Of a stretch of 64,000 bases of DNA, positions 14,913 through 23,979 are shown in pieces (position 1 is the first letter of the stretch; each line of letters starts with the position of its first letter). The position numbers and the translations under genes are program-made. The notes beneath the pieces were generated by a model that was not told where the DNA came from, made no database searches, and was given only the letters and a program-made list of their open reading frames with translations. The stretch is from Nocardiopsis sp. YSL2 (GTDB taxonomy: Bacteria; Actinomycetota; Actinomycetes; Streptosporangiales; Streptosporangiaceae), in NCBI RefSeq assembly GCF_030555055.1, contig NZ_JAMOAO010000001.1, positions 1,798,001 to 1,862,000 on the forward strand, read 5' to 3'.

Positions 14913-16588
14913 TGCTCGCGCAGGAGGCCGTCAACGAGAGCGGCCGGCTCGTCACCCTCGTCCTCTTCGGCCTGATGGTCGCGGCGACCCTCGGCATCAC
15001 CGTCTGGGCCAGCCGCCGCAGCTACTCGGCCGCCGACTTCCACTCCGGCGGCCGCGGGTTCTCCCCGCTCCAGAACGGCCTGGCCATCGGCAGTGACTAC
15101 ATGTCCGCCGCGTCGTTCCTCGGCATCGCCGGACTCATCGCCCTGGCCGGCTACGACGGCTTCCTCTACTCCATCGGGTTCCTGGTGGCGTGGCTGGTCG
15201 CCCTGCTGCTCGTCGCCGAGCTGCTGCGCAACTCCGGCCGCTACACCATGGGCGACGTGCTGTCCTACCGGATGCAGCAGCGCCCGGTCCGCACCGCCGC
15301 CGCCGTCTCCACGCTGACGGTGTCGATCTTCTACCTGCTCGCGCAGATGGTCGGCGCCGGCGCGCTCATCGCGCTGCTGCTCGGCATCCAGGAGGGCCAG
15401 ACCTTCCTGGGCATGGACGCCGCCACCGCCAAGATCGTCGGCATCGTCGTCGTCGGCCTGCTGATGACCGTCTACGTCACCATCGGCGGCATGAAGGGCA
15501 CCACCTGGGTGCAGATCGTCAAGGCCGTCATCCTGATGTCGGGCGCGGCCCTGCTGACGGTGCTCACCCTGTCCCTGTACGGCTTCAACCTCGGCGCCCT
15601 CATGAGCGACGCCGCCGACGCCAGCGGCCAGGGCGCGGCCTTCCTGGAGCCCGGCCTGCGCTACGGCGTCGAGGTCGCGGGCGACCCGGTGGCGACCATG
15701 TGGAACAAGCTGGACATGGTCAGCCTCAGCATGGCGCTGGTCCTGGGCACCGCGGGCCTGCCGCACATCCTCATCCGCTTCTACACGGTTCCCGACTCCC
15801 AGAGCGCCCGGAAGTCGGTCAACTGGGGCATCGGCCTCATCGGCACCTTCTACCTGATGACGCTGGTGCTGGGCTTCGGCGCCGCGGCCCTGGTGGGACG
15901 CGAGGCCATCACCGCCCAGAACGCGGCGGGCAACACGGCCGCACCGCAGCTGGCGGAGACGGTCGGACAGGCGGTCGGCGGCAACCTCGCCGGGTCGGTC
16001 CTGCTCGCCCTGATCGCCTCGGCGGCCTTCGCGGCCATCCTGTCGACGGTCGCCGGCCTGGTCATCGCGTCCTCGTCCTCCCTCGCGCACGACTTCTACA
16101 ACTCCGTGCTGCGCAAGGGCAGGGCTCCCGGACGCGAGGAGGTCCGGGTCGCCAAGCTCTCCGCCCTGGGCATCGGCGCGGTCGCCATCGTCCTGGCGAT
16201 CTTCGCGCAGAGCCTCAACGTGGCCTTCCTGGTCGCGCTGGCCTTCGCGATCGCCGCCTCGGCCAACCTGCCGACCCTGCTGCTCAGCCTCTTCTGGAAG
16301 CGGTTCAACACGGCGGGCGCCGTGTCCGGTATCTACGGCGGCCTCATCAGCGCCGTCGGCCTGGTGTTCTTCTCGCCGGTCGTGTCCGGTTCGGAGAAGG
16401 CGCTCATCCCGACCGCCGACTTCGCCTGGTTCCCGATGCCGAACCCGGCCCTGGTGTCGGTGCCGCTGGGCCTGCTCTGCGCGGTCGTCGGAACGTTCAT
16501 GTCCAAGGAGCGCGACTTCGACAAGTTCGCGATGCTCCAGGTACGGGCGCTCACGGGCGCCGGGGCGGAGAAGGCCTCCGACCACTAG
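14909..16588 (+). CDS. ActP-type monocarboxylate (acetate) : cation symporter, SSS family
   Basis: 559 residues and about thirteen membrane helices. The family marks are the N-terminal RSYSAADFHSGGRGFSPLQN, the conserved GSDYMSAASFLGIAGLIAL, and AAFAAILSTVAGLVIASSS in the helix that carries the sodium-site serines. It is expected to import acetate, propionate or pyruvate with a cation. The start is ATG 14909 (or 14912); GGAGGG at 14897-14902 serves either. It overlaps DUF485 by 4 nt and ends before a clear terminator. A two-component system and a second symporter of the same class lie just downstream, which may regulate uptake. Confidence 0.88.
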   Translation: MMLAQEAVNESGRLVTLVLFGLMVAATLGITVWASRRSYSAADFHSGGRGFSPLQNGLAIGSDYMSAASFLGIAGLIALAGYDGFLYSIGFLVAWLVALLLVAELLRNSGRYTMGDVLSYRMQQRPVRTAAAVSTLTVSIFYLLAQMVGAGALIALLLGIQEGQTFLGMDAATAKIVGIVVVGLLMTVYVTIGGMKGTTWVQIVKAVILMSGAALLTVLTLSLYGFNLGALMSDAADASGQGAAFLEPGLRYGVEVAGDPVATMWNKLDMVSLSMALVLGTAGLPHILIRFYTVPDSQSARKSVNWGIGLIGTFYLMTLVLGFGAAALVGREAITAQNAAGNTAAPQLAETVGQAVGGNLAGSVLLALIASAAFAAILSTVAGLVIASSSSLAHDFYNSVLRKGRAPGREEVRVAKLSALGIGAVAIVLAIFAQSLNVAFLVALAFAIAASANLPTLLLSLFWKRFNTAGAVSGIYGGLISAVGLVFFSPVVSGSEKALIPTADFAWFPMPNPALVSVPLGLLCAVVGTFMSKERDFDKFAMLQVRALTGAGAEKASDH

Positions 16589-16681
16589 TCCACATCGGGA
16601 ACCGGGTCGGCCATGGGGGCCGATCACTCCAACCGGGAGTCCACTCCGTTCCCGGGCGGCCTCCCCCGGTTCCTCCTCCAA

Positions 16682-16716
16682 CGGGCCCACCGCTCTCCTC
16701 CCGGGCGGTGGGCCCG
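16682..16716 (+). terminator. Terminator after the ActP-type operon
   Basis: CGGGCCCACCGC (16682-16693) pairs perfectly with GCGGTGGGCCCG (16705-16716) around an 11-nt loop. It lies 94 bp after the symporter stop. Confidence 0.75.
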
Positions 16717-16858
16717 CCCCTTGCCCGCCATCGCCCGGCGGCGCGCAACGGGGTGCCGGGCCACCGCCCCCGACGGACGGCCTCCGGCCGCAGCCTCCCA
16801 CGGAAGGACGGCACAGCAACGTGAGCGCCGACACATCTGTCTGGGATAGGGTCGTTCT

Positions 16859-17953
16859 GTGTCATATCGGTGGCTGTCGTGGAAGCTCCCCTTCCGACGG
16901 CGCCCGGCGTCGGCCCCTCTGGCGAGCGTCGAGTTGATGCGCCAGGTACACGCCCTGGGCGTCGACCTTCAGGACGGACTGCACGGCAAGGGCGTGCCCG
17001 CCGCGGCCCGTCGGCTCCGCCAACTGCTCGCCGCCGACTGCGTCGTCCTGGCCGACCTCGACGGCCCGGTGGCCTCCCACGGCCCCTCGCCCTCCTCCGA
17101 CGAGGTGGAGGGCCTACTGGCCCAGGTGTTCGAGTACGGCGCCAGCGCCCGTACCCGCCTCCCCGACGGCGGCGCGGTGTGCGCGGTACCGCTGAACGTG
17201 GCCAACGAGATCGCCGGCGCCCTGGTGGCCTCCGGCCGCCCCGCGGAGGCCGACGTCGAGGCGGCGGCGGCCCTGGTGGCGGACTGCCTGGACCACGCGG
17301 CCCTGCGCCGCACGCGCGACCGCATCGCCGCGGCCGACCTGCGCACCCTGCGCGCACAGATCTCCCCGCACTTCGTGCACAACGCGCTCGCGGTCATCGC
17401 CGCCCTGGTACGCACCGACCCGGACCGCGCCCGGCACCTGCTCTCGGACTTCGCCGACTACCTGCGCTACGGGTTCGCCGAACGCGGCGACTACGCGACG
17501 GTCGCCGACGAACTGGAGGCCACCCAGACCTACCTCGAACTCCAACGGGCCCGCTTCCACGACCGGTTGGACATCACCGTGCGGATGGCGCCGGAGGTCC
17601 TGCCGGTGGCGATCCCGTTCCTGGTCGTCCAGCCGATCGTGGAGAACGCGATCCGGCACGGCCTGGAGCGCAAGGAGGGCGCCGGGCACATCAGCGTGTC
17701 GGGTTTCGGCGAGGGACCGCTGTGCGTCATCGAGATCGAGGACGATGGCATCGGCATGCACCCCGACCTGGCCCGGTCACTGCTGGCGGGCACCGGCCCG
17801 GAGTCGCGCAGCGTGGGGCTGGCCAACGTCGACCAGCGGCTGCGCACGGTCTACGGTCCCGAGTACGGTCTGGTGATCGAGACCGCGCTGGGAGAAGGGA
17901 CGAAGGTGACCGTGCGCGTACCGAGGTTCACCCGGGGGGTGGTGGCACAGTGA
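16859..17953 (+). CDS. LytS-type sensor histidine kinase (cytoplasmic, GAF-like input)
   Basis: 364 residues. The N-terminal half (about 25-150) looks like a GAF-type sensory fold and has no membrane helix, so signal entry is cytoplasmic or through a partner. The His_kinase domain has the phospho-acceptor H171 in AQISPHFVHNAL. The HATPase domain shows PIVENAIRHGLE (N box), EDDGIGM (G1) and SVGLANVDQRL (G2). GTG 16859 is the start, with AGGG about 8 nt upstream. The stop overlaps the response-regulator start in a GTGA junction. Context with an SSS symporter recalls LytS/LytTR systems that sense pyruvate or acetate and control their uptake. Confidence 0.88.
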   Translation: MSYRWLSWKLPFRRRPASAPLASVELMRQVHALGVDLQDGLHGKGVPAAARRLRQLLAADCVVLADLDGPVASHGPSPSSDEVEGLLAQVFEYGASARTRLPDGGAVCAVPLNVANEIAGALVASGRPAEADVEAAAALVADCLDHAALRRTRDRIAAADLRTLRAQISPHFVHNALAVIAALVRTDPDRARHLLSDFADYLRYGFAERGDYATVADELEATQTYLELQRARFHDRLDITVRMAPEVLPVAIPFLVVQPIVENAIRHGLERKEGAGHISVSGFGEGPLCVIEIEDDGIGMHPDLARSLLAGTGPESRSVGLANVDQRLRTVYGPEYGLVIETALGEGTKVTVRVPRFTRGVVAQ

Positions 17954-18777
17954 AGCCCGAACTCAAGGTGCTCGTGGTCGAGGACGAGGCGTCGACCCGC
18001 CAGGAGATGGCCGCGCTGCTCGGTGACATGCCGGAGGTCGCCGAGGTCCTCGTCGCGGACAACGGCGCGACCGCGGTGCGGCTGCTGGGCACGACCGCCA
18101 TCGACGCGGCGTTCCTGGACATCCTCATGCCCGGGCTGGACGGCATGGACGTGGCGCGGGTGCTGAGCGTGCTCTCGGAGCCGCCCTCGATCGTGTTCGT
18201 CACCGCCTCCGAGGCCCACGCCGTGGAGGCGTTCGGAATCGGCGCCGTGGACTACCTGCTCAAACCGATCCGCCCGGAGCGGCTGGCCGAGGCGGTCGGC
18301 CGTATCGCGCAGCTGCGGAGTACGGGCGGGGCCGCTCCGCCGGCCGAGGACATGCACGTGGTGCAGATCGACACCGGGCGCCGCACGGTGTTCGTCAAGC
18401 GCGACGACGTGCAGTTCGTCGAGGCGCAGGGCGACTACGTGCGGCTGCACACCGCCGACGGCGGCCACCTGATCCGCCTGTCGCTGTCGTACCTGGAGGA
18501 GGTGTGGGCGTCGGCGGGGTTCGTGCGCGTGCACCGCGGCTACCTCATCGCCATCCCGTGGGTGCGCGATCTGCGCGTCACCTCGTCCTCGGGCCTGGTC
18601 GCGGGCACACCGGCCGGCGACGTGCCGGTGAGCCGCAGGCACGGGCGCCACCTGCGCGCCCAACTGCTGGAGGCGGCCCGCCGCGACCAGCTGGGCGGCC
18701 GGGCCGCCAACCCCCCGGGCCCCACGGCGCGCCCCCGGGACGGTGAGCCGGACCAGCAGCCGCGGCAGTCGCCATGA
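17950..18777 (+). CDS. LytTR-family response regulator
   Basis: 275 residues. The receiver domain (about 5-120) has acidic residues E11/D12, phospho-acceptor D57 (FLDILMPG) and the conserved Lys in YLLKPI. The LytTR DNA-binding domain (about 140-240) shows FVEAQGDYVRLHT and FVRVHRGYLIAI. The C-terminal 35 residues are Pro/Gly-rich and probably disordered. GTG 17950 overlaps the kinase stop by 4 nt, and its own stop overlaps the next ATG by 4 nt. It should bind paired direct repeats at target promoters, most likely those of the neighbouring symporter genes; that target is inferred. Confidence 0.9.
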   Translation: MKPELKVLVVEDEASTRQEMAALLGDMPEVAEVLVADNGATAVRLLGTTAIDAAFLDILMPGLDGMDVARVLSVLSEPPSIVFVTASEAHAVEAFGIGAVDYLLKPIRPERLAEAVGRIAQLRSTGGAAPPAEDMHVVQIDTGRRTVFVKRDDVQFVEAQGDYVRLHTADGGHLIRLSLSYLEEVWASAGFVRVHRGYLIAIPWVRDLRVTSSSGLVAGTPAGDVPVSRRHGRHLRAQLLEAARRDQLGGRAANPPGPTARPRDGEPDQQPRQSP

Positions 18778-19190
18778 GTCCGCGCCGGGAGAAGCTGACC
18801 AGTCCGCAGACCCGCATCGCGCTGGCGCGGGGCAACCGGCCCGCGCAGCACCTGCTGCCGATCCCCGAGCCGGTGGACACCGAGGCGGCGCGACGGCTGT
18901 TCCGCGTCCAGCGGCGGACGGCACTGCGCACGGTGGTCCTGTTGTCGGTCCTGCTGTTCGGGATGAGCGGTGCCTTCGCGGCCGCGCCGCAGCTGAGCGA
19001 GATCCGCTGGGCGGGCGTCCCGCTGTCCTGGCTGCTGCTGACGACGGCGGTGTACCCCGCTCTGTTCTTCCTGGGCCTGTGGCACACCCGCACCGCCGAG
19101 CGCGCCGAGGACCGTGCCGAGGCGGTCGCCGACCGGGCCCGCCGCGACTCCGGCGACGGCCGTGACCACGGCCGCGGGCGGCGGACGTGA
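18774..19190 (+). CDS. Small two-helix membrane protein, probable symporter partner
   Basis: 138 residues. A basic N-terminal tail (1-50) is followed by membrane helices at about 50-72 and 82-105, then a charged Arg/Glu/Asp-rich tail. The size, topology and position directly before an SSS symporter copy the DUF485 protein at 14520, although sequence similarity by eye is weak. ATG 18774 overlaps the regulator stop (ATGA) and its stop overlaps the next start (GTGA). It therefore sits inside a fully coupled four-gene unit. Function is inferred only from position and topology. Confidence 0.75.
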   Translation: MSPRREKLTSPQTRIALARGNRPAQHLLPIPEPVDTEAARRLFRVQRRTALRTVVLLSVLLFGMSGAFAAAPQLSEIRWAGVPLSWLLLTTAVYPALFFLGLWHTRTAERAEDRAEAVADRARRDSGDGRDHGRGRRT

Positions 19191-20839
19191 TCGCGGTCCT
19201 GGCCATCGGCCTCGTGCTGGCGACGAGCCTGATCGTCGGCGTGTACGGGGTGCGCGCGGCCCGCTCCACGTCGGACTTCCTGGTGGCGTCGCGCCGGGTG
19301 TCCCCGACGTGGAACGCGATGGCGATCGCGGGCGAGTACCTGTCCGCGGCCTCGATCCTGGGACTGGCGGGGCTCCTGCTCAAGAACGGGCTCGGCACCA
19401 TGTGGTACGCGGTGGGCTTCACCGCGGGCTACGTCGCGGTGGTCGCCCTGGTGGCCGGGCCGATGCGCCGGTCGGGGGCGTTCACGGTGCCCGACTTCGC
19501 CGAGTACCGCCTGGGCGCGCCCCGGCTCCGCAAGCTCTGCGGACTGGTGGTGCTGGTCATCATGCTGCTGTACCTGGTGCCCCAGTTCAAGGGCGCCGGT
19601 GTGGTGCTGAGCCTGGTCAGCGGCACCCCCTACTGGGTCGGCGTGGTCCTGGCCGGGCTCGTGGTGAGCGGTTCGATCGCGGCGGGCGGCATGCGGTCGG
19701 CGACCTACGTGCAGGCCTTCCACTACGTCGTGAAGCTGGCCTTCATCGGCGGGCCGGCGCTGTTCCTGGTGGTGACGGCGGGGGTCGAGACCCGGGCCGA
19801 GGCGCTGCACCCGGAGTGGGGCACGCACTTCCCCGACACCACGCCGGTCGAGTTCACCGTGGGGACCCGGTTCACCCTGGACGAGCCGGTGGAGGTCACC
19901 GACCGGGACGGCGGTACGGTCGCCCTGAACGAGGGCGAGCACACGGTGCCCGCGGGGACCGAGTACGTGTTCCCCGAGGGCGCCGCGGTGCCCAGGCCCG
20001 ACGGCCTGCCGGAACTGGGCGGCCGGGCCTGGAGCACCCCGCTGCTCCACGTGGGCGGGTATCCGCTGTTCGAGACGTGGTCGACGCTGCTCGCGATCAC
20101 GGCGGGCTGTATGGGCCTGCCGCACGTCATCATGCGCTTCCACACGAGCCCGAGCGCCCGGATCGCGCGCAGGGTCGCGGTCGGGGTCATCGCGCTGCTC
20201 GGCCTGTTCTACGTGTTCCCCGCCGTGTACGGGCTCCTCGGCCGGGTCCTGACGCCCCACCTGGTCCTGTTCCAGGGCACCGACACGGTGGCCGTGGTGC
20301 TGCCGGCCCAGGCCGTGCCGGGATCGGTCGGCGCGGTCCTGACCGCGCTGGTGGCGGCGGGGGCGTTCGGCGCGTTCCTGTCGACGTCGTCGGGCCTGCT
20401 GCTCGCGCTCGCGGGCGGTCTGTCGCACGACCTGTTCCAGGGCAGTGTGCCCCGCCTGCGCCTGGCCGTCGCGGTGGGCGCGTGCGTGGCGGTGCTGTTG
20501 GCCCTGCCGGCCCAGCGCATCGACATCAACGTGCTGGTGGTGTGGGCCTTCACCGTGGCCGCGTCGACGTTCTGCCCGCTGCTCGTCCTGGGGATCTGGT
20601 GGCGGCGGCTCACGCTGCCCGGTGCAGCGGCGGGTCTGACGGTCGGCGCGGTGACCGCCACCGGCGCGGTCGGCTGGTCGATCCTGCTGCCGACGCCCGG
20701 CGGTTGGGGGGCGGTGCTGCTCGCTCAGCCCGCCGCCTGGACGATCCCCCTGGCGTTCGCGACGATGATGACGGTGTCGTGGTCGACCCGGCCGCCGGAC
20801 TGGGCCGAACACGCGGTCCTGCGGCTGCACTCTCCCTGA
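19187..20839 (+). CDS. SSS-family cation : monocarboxylate symporter (second copy)
   Basis: 550 residues with about thirteen membrane helices. It shares STSDFLVASRRVSPTWNAMA and GEYLSAASILGLAGLLL with ActP-type transporters. A long extracytoplasmic insertion (about 205-285) is rich in Glu/Asp/Gly/Val and is not typical of bacterial ActP. AGAFGAFLSTSSGLLLALAGG corresponds to the sodium-site helix. GTG 19187 overlaps the previous stop by 4 nt. As last gene of the kinase-regulator unit it is the likely transport output or co-sensor. Related two-component/SSS pairs use the transporter as part of the signal input. Confidence 0.86.
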   Translation: MIAVLAIGLVLATSLIVGVYGVRAARSTSDFLVASRRVSPTWNAMAIAGEYLSAASILGLAGLLLKNGLGTMWYAVGFTAGYVAVVALVAGPMRRSGAFTVPDFAEYRLGAPRLRKLCGLVVLVIMLLYLVPQFKGAGVVLSLVSGTPYWVGVVLAGLVVSGSIAAGGMRSATYVQAFHYVVKLAFIGGPALFLVVTAGVETRAEALHPEWGTHFPDTTPVEFTVGTRFTLDEPVEVTDRDGGTVALNEGEHTVPAGTEYVFPEGAAVPRPDGLPELGGRAWSTPLLHVGGYPLFETWSTLLAITAGCMGLPHVIMRFHTSPSARIARRVAVGVIALLGLFYVFPAVYGLLGRVLTPHLVLFQGTDTVAVVLPAQAVPGSVGAVLTALVAAGAFGAFLSTSSGLLLALAGGLSHDLFQGSVPRLRLAVAVGACVAVLLALPAQRIDINVLVVWAFTVAASTFCPLLVLGIWWRRLTLPGAAAGLTVGAVTATGAVGWSILLPTPGGWGAVLLAQPAAWTIPLAFATMMTVSWSTRPPDWAEHAVLRLHSP

Positions 20840-20900
20840 GATCCTGCCCACCTGTGCCGAACGCCCCCGGCACCACGCAGCGGACACGTACGATCACTCC

Positions 20901-21599
20901 GTGACTACCCTCGACCGCCGATCCCCCGTCACAGCTCTGTCCTGTCTGCTGTCCGCGGGGCTGCTCGTCCTCGCCTGCGGTGCCGCTCCCGCGCTCGCCC
21001 GGGGAAGCGACCCGACCGTCGGCGCCGACCCGGCCGGAGTGCACGTCGACGACGGCACCCACCAGGTGGACGTGCGCCCGGGCGGGGTGCGCGTGGACAC
21101 TCCGGGCGCGTACGTCGACGTCGCGCCCGAGCACGTCCTGGTGTGCGCGGGCGGAGCGCGCGTGGTCGTGCACGCGGGGCGTGCGCCGACCTGTCCCGCA
21201 CCACCGCCGGAGCCCGCGCCACCCGTACCGCCCCCGGAGCCCGTCGAGCCGGAGGAGCCGGCGCCACCGCCCCGGCGGGAGGCGCCCCCGGCCGCCCCCG
21301 ACGAGCCGGGGGAGGTCCTCCCCCCGTCCGCCCCGGGGACCGGACCCGAACCCGGAGCGGCCCCGGAGCCGGGCACCGAGGCGGTCTCCGAACAGCGGCC
21401 GGAGCCGACCCCCGCCCCCGCACCGCCCGCGGAGCCCTCGGAGGCCGTCCGGGAACTCCTGGTGGACACCGCCGCGCCCGCCCAGGCCCAGGCCGCGGGT
21501 GTGTTCACTCCGATGCGCACGATGGTGGTCGTCACGATCGTCGCGGTCGGGGCCGCGGGCGGGGCCGGGCGTGCCGCCGCGGCCCGCGCCCACCGCTAG
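20901..21599 (+). CDS. Secreted/cell-envelope Pro-rich protein of unknown function
   Basis: 232 residues. Signal peptide (about 1-34, cut near PALA-RG), a short beta-rich segment with repeated VHVDDG/VRVDTPGAYVDV-type phrases (about 42-90), a long Pro/Glu linker (about 95-190), and one C-terminal membrane helix (about 207-225) followed by Arg residues. This predicts an exported protein anchored by its C-terminus with a wall-spanning linker. There is no LPXTG motif. GTG 20901 has no clear ribosome site and may be leaderless. It lies 61 bp after the symporter gene on the same strand. I do not recognise the family. Confidence 0.65.
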   Translation: MTTLDRRSPVTALSCLLSAGLLVLACGAAPALARGSDPTVGADPAGVHVDDGTHQVDVRPGGVRVDTPGAYVDVAPEHVLVCAGGARVVVHAGRAPTCPAPPPEPAPPVPPPEPVEPEEPAPPPRREAPPAAPDEPGEVLPPSAPGTGPEPGAAPEPGTEAVSEQRPEPTPAPAPPAEPSEAVRELLVDTAAPAQAQAAGVFTPMRTMVVVTIVAVGAAGGAGRAAAARAHR

Positions 21600-21611
21600 G
21601 GCGTGTTCCGC

Positions 21612-21638
21612 CCGTCCCGCCGGTCCTCGGCGGGACGG
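21612..21638. terminator. Bidirectional terminator
   Basis: CCGTCCCGCCG (21612-21622) and CGGCGGGACGG (21628-21638) form a perfect 11-bp stem with a 5-nt loop, between two genes that converge. Confidence 0.75.
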
Positions 21639-21644
21639 ATCGGC

Positions 21645-22418
21645 CTACCGGGACCCCAGTGCGAGGTCGGCGCGGTCGAAGCCGGCGATCGCCTCCTCGA
21701 TGCCGCCCGCGTCGTTGGCCAGCACGCCGGAGTACGGGGTGCCCATGGAGAACAGCAGCGCGATCGTGGCGAACACGAACGCCAGGTTCACCGCGGCCCA
21801 GAAGTAGGCCACCCGGGACCCCTGCTTGATCATCGCGAAGGGCAGCACCGCGACGACCACCGCCGTCGTCACCGAGATCACCGTCAGGACCAGCGGGATC
21901 CCGTCCCCGGCCGCGTCGGCCCGCTCCCCCCGGGCCTGATTGAGCTCGGTCGCCTCCTGGCGCGCGGTCAGCCGGTCCAGTCCGTCTCCGCTGTCGGACA
22001 CCGACAGCACCCGCACGGAGGCGGACAGGGCGGCGAGGTCGTCGTCCCCCTGCCCGCTCAGCTCTCCACGGGCCTCCATCCGCGGCCAGTCCTCCTCCAC
22101 CACCGTGGTCAGGTAGGTGCGCAGGTGGTCGCGCACGGCCGCGCCCTCCTCCTCGGGGAAGGCCGTGCTACTCCAGTACAGCTCCTGGGCGGCCTGGGCC
22201 TCGGCGATCAGGCCGTCCTCGGCCGCCTTGTAGTCCTCCCAGCCGATCACCACGGCCATCGCGGCCGCGACGAGGTACAACGACAGCACGCAGGGCGCGA
22301 TGATGATGCCGACCGCGCCCCCGGAGAAGTCGTCGGCGATCCGAAACCGCCAGGCGGCCAGAACGGCGCCACCGACCATCGCGGCCAGGACAGCGAGAAG
22401 GGCGAAGAACGTCAGCAT
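21645..22418 (-). CDS. DUF4239 (bestrophin-like) membrane protein
   Basis: 257 residues with four membrane helices: one at the N-terminus (MLTFFALLAVLAAMVGGA), one at about 30-52, and two near the C-terminus (about 170-190 and 200-222). A long acidic loop (about 60-165) lies between the pairs. This arrangement and the DYKAAEDG...A..LYWSS segment fit the DUF4239 family, described as bestrophin-like and of unknown role. The ATG at 22418 is chosen because the hydrophobic N-terminus begins there; an upstream in-frame extension is low-complexity and not protein-like. It appears monocistronic. Confidence 0.78.
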   Translation of the reverse strand: MLTFFALLAVLAAMVGGAVLAAWRFRIADDFSGGAVGIIIAPCVLSLYLVAAAMAVVIGWEDYKAAEDGLIAEAQAAQELYWSSTAFPEEEGAAVRDHLRTYLTTVVEEDWPRMEARGELSGQGDDDLAALSASVRVLSVSDSGDGLDRLTARQEATELNQARGERADAAGDGIPLVLTVISVTTAVVVAVLPFAMIKQGSRVAYFWAAVNLAFVFATIALLFSMGTPYSGVLANDAGGIEEAIAGFDRADLALGSR

Positions 22419-22703
22419 GGGGTTCCCAGGGAGTCGCGGCACAGGACGGGTACATGCGTAACACGGAACCGGACGGGGTTTCCGGGGAAGACCCGAAACG
22501 TCACCGAGAATCACCGACTCCCTACCCCGACCTTTCGTACATGTCCTGACCTGCCGGGACACGACGCTGACCGGTCGTCCGCCCAGCGGATGACGCGGGT
22601 CCCCGTTGGTCCCGGGTACGCGGAGGTCCGTCCCGGCGCCCCGGATACCGGGGACCGCCGGCTCCGCGCCCGACACCGCCTCGGACCCACCCGGCCTGCG
22701 CCG

Positions 22704-23519
22704 TCACGCCCCCTCCCCAGCGGTCCGCCCCGGACGGCGCGCCGGCGGGGCGCCCACGGCCCGGGACTGGGCCGACTCGGTGTCCTGGACGGAGCGCGGG
22801 TCACACGCCTGGAAGCCGACATGGCCCCGCGCGCACGTGCGGTCCCTCTGGAGGTAGGCGATCTCGGCCGTGAGCGGCCTGCGCCGGGGGTCGGGCGGAC
22901 CGGTCTCGGAGAGCGTGATCCGTACGGTCACCGGCAGCCAGAACAGGGGTCGGTGGAACTCGAACCCGAAGCCGTAGAGGACGGGCTGGACCGGCGGCTG
23001 GCCGCGCTCGACCGGGTAGAGCGCCCTGGCCGCCCAGGTCAACCCCTGGATGGCGGCCTCGACGAGGAGTTCGCCGGGCAGTTGTCGGCCGCGGCCCGCG
23101 TGCTCGCGCATGACGCGGTTGCCGTCCGCGACGGCGAGCGCGAACTCGACCGTGCCGTCGTCGATCCAGGGCGCGGCCACGACCACGTCCTCCTGGGCGG
23201 GCACGGAGACCTCAGCCCGCGCGACGGGACGGGGCGGCGGTGCGGCCAGGGTGACCGAGCCGACCAGGCCCGCTCCGGCGACCCGGTCGGCCAGATGGTC
23301 CCAGTCCAGGGGGCCCACGCCGAGCGAGGGCACGAGGCGGACGTGACGGAGTTCGCCGATGGAAAGGGCGCGGTGGATGTCCCCGAGAGTGCGCACCCCG
23401 GGGCAGGGAAGGGCAGTGGGGCAGGCGTCGCCGACCACCCACAGGGCGTCAGACAATCGAACCCCCCACCCCGGACCCAACTCTCGCCCGACCGGCGACA
23501 ACGGCACGACAAGCGCCAT
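22704..23519 (-). CDS. Hypothetical protein with possible hotdog (AfsA-like) fold
   Basis: 271 residues from ATG 23519; an in-frame GTG at 23609 would add 30 residues. No signal peptide or membrane helix. The segment LPGELLVEAAIQGLTWAARALYP resembles the central helix of hotdog-fold acyl enzymes, including AfsA butenolide/butyrolactone synthases. The following strands (YGFGFEFHRPLFWLPVTVRITLSETG) fit a substrate-shell sheet. A second half-domain before residue 130 would give the tandem layout of AfsA. The assignment is by eye and tentative. If real, it may take part in signalling-molecule or acyl-thioester chemistry. The gene faces an unusually A/T-rich upstream region. Confidence 0.5.
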   Translation of the reverse strand: MALVVPLSPVGRELGPGWGVRLSDALWVVGDACPTALPCPGVRTLGDIHRALSIGELRHVRLVPSLGVGPLDWDHLADRVAGAGLVGSVTLAAPPPRPVARAEVSVPAQEDVVVAAPWIDDGTVEFALAVADGNRVMREHAGRGRQLPGELLVEAAIQGLTWAARALYPVERGQPPVQPVLYGFGFEFHRPLFWLPVTVRITLSETGPPDPRRRPLTAEIAYLQRDRTCARGHVGFQACDPRSVQDTESAQSRAVGAPPARRPGRTAGEGA

Positions 23520-23979
23520 TCGTGCACCCGAAGTACGTGACCGTCCCAGGCACTCCGGGAGGTTTTCCGGACGCGGGAGCGACGCCCGGCCCCTGGGCGG
23601 ACCCGTCACGATGAGAACGGCGGACAGTGGCTTCGACGTGGTGTTTCATGAACTCCACCAAGGTCAGAGGGGAGTACATCCGGGGCGGTCGGCCACTCCT
23701 CCCGCGGACTTCTTCATTTCCGATATTCCCCAGAGGGCAACACACAAACGACATCGTCACTGTAAGTTAGATGTCATTATACGAACACCTGTCGAACAGG
23801 ATCGGAGTTTTCCCTAGAGAAACGCACCCGAACGCCATGACCGCAGTTCGCAGCGGTGCGTCCGACGAATGTTCCGTATTCAACTTCCGCCGGGTACGCG
23901 TCCTCTGCAGAGAAAACCGGGAAAGGACGGCCCCCGCGCGCCCCTGCCCGTGCGACCCGGCGCACCCGGCCCGTGTGTG
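23520..23979. other. Gene-poor, relatively A/T-rich intergenic stretch
   Basis: No convincing gene on either strand. The segment around 23700-23900 is clearly poorer in G+C than its surroundings (for example GTAAGTTAGATGTCATTATA at about 23762). It has a small hairpin CCTGT-CGA-ACAGG near 23789-23801. It could hold the promoter of the minus-strand gene ending at 22704 or an unannotated small RNA. Confidence 0.5.

Noticed and set aside
23449-23760. Minus-strand frame of 103 codons upstream of the hotdog-like gene
   Set aside because: It overlaps the start of another frame, crosses the A/T-rich island and has no protein-like pattern.
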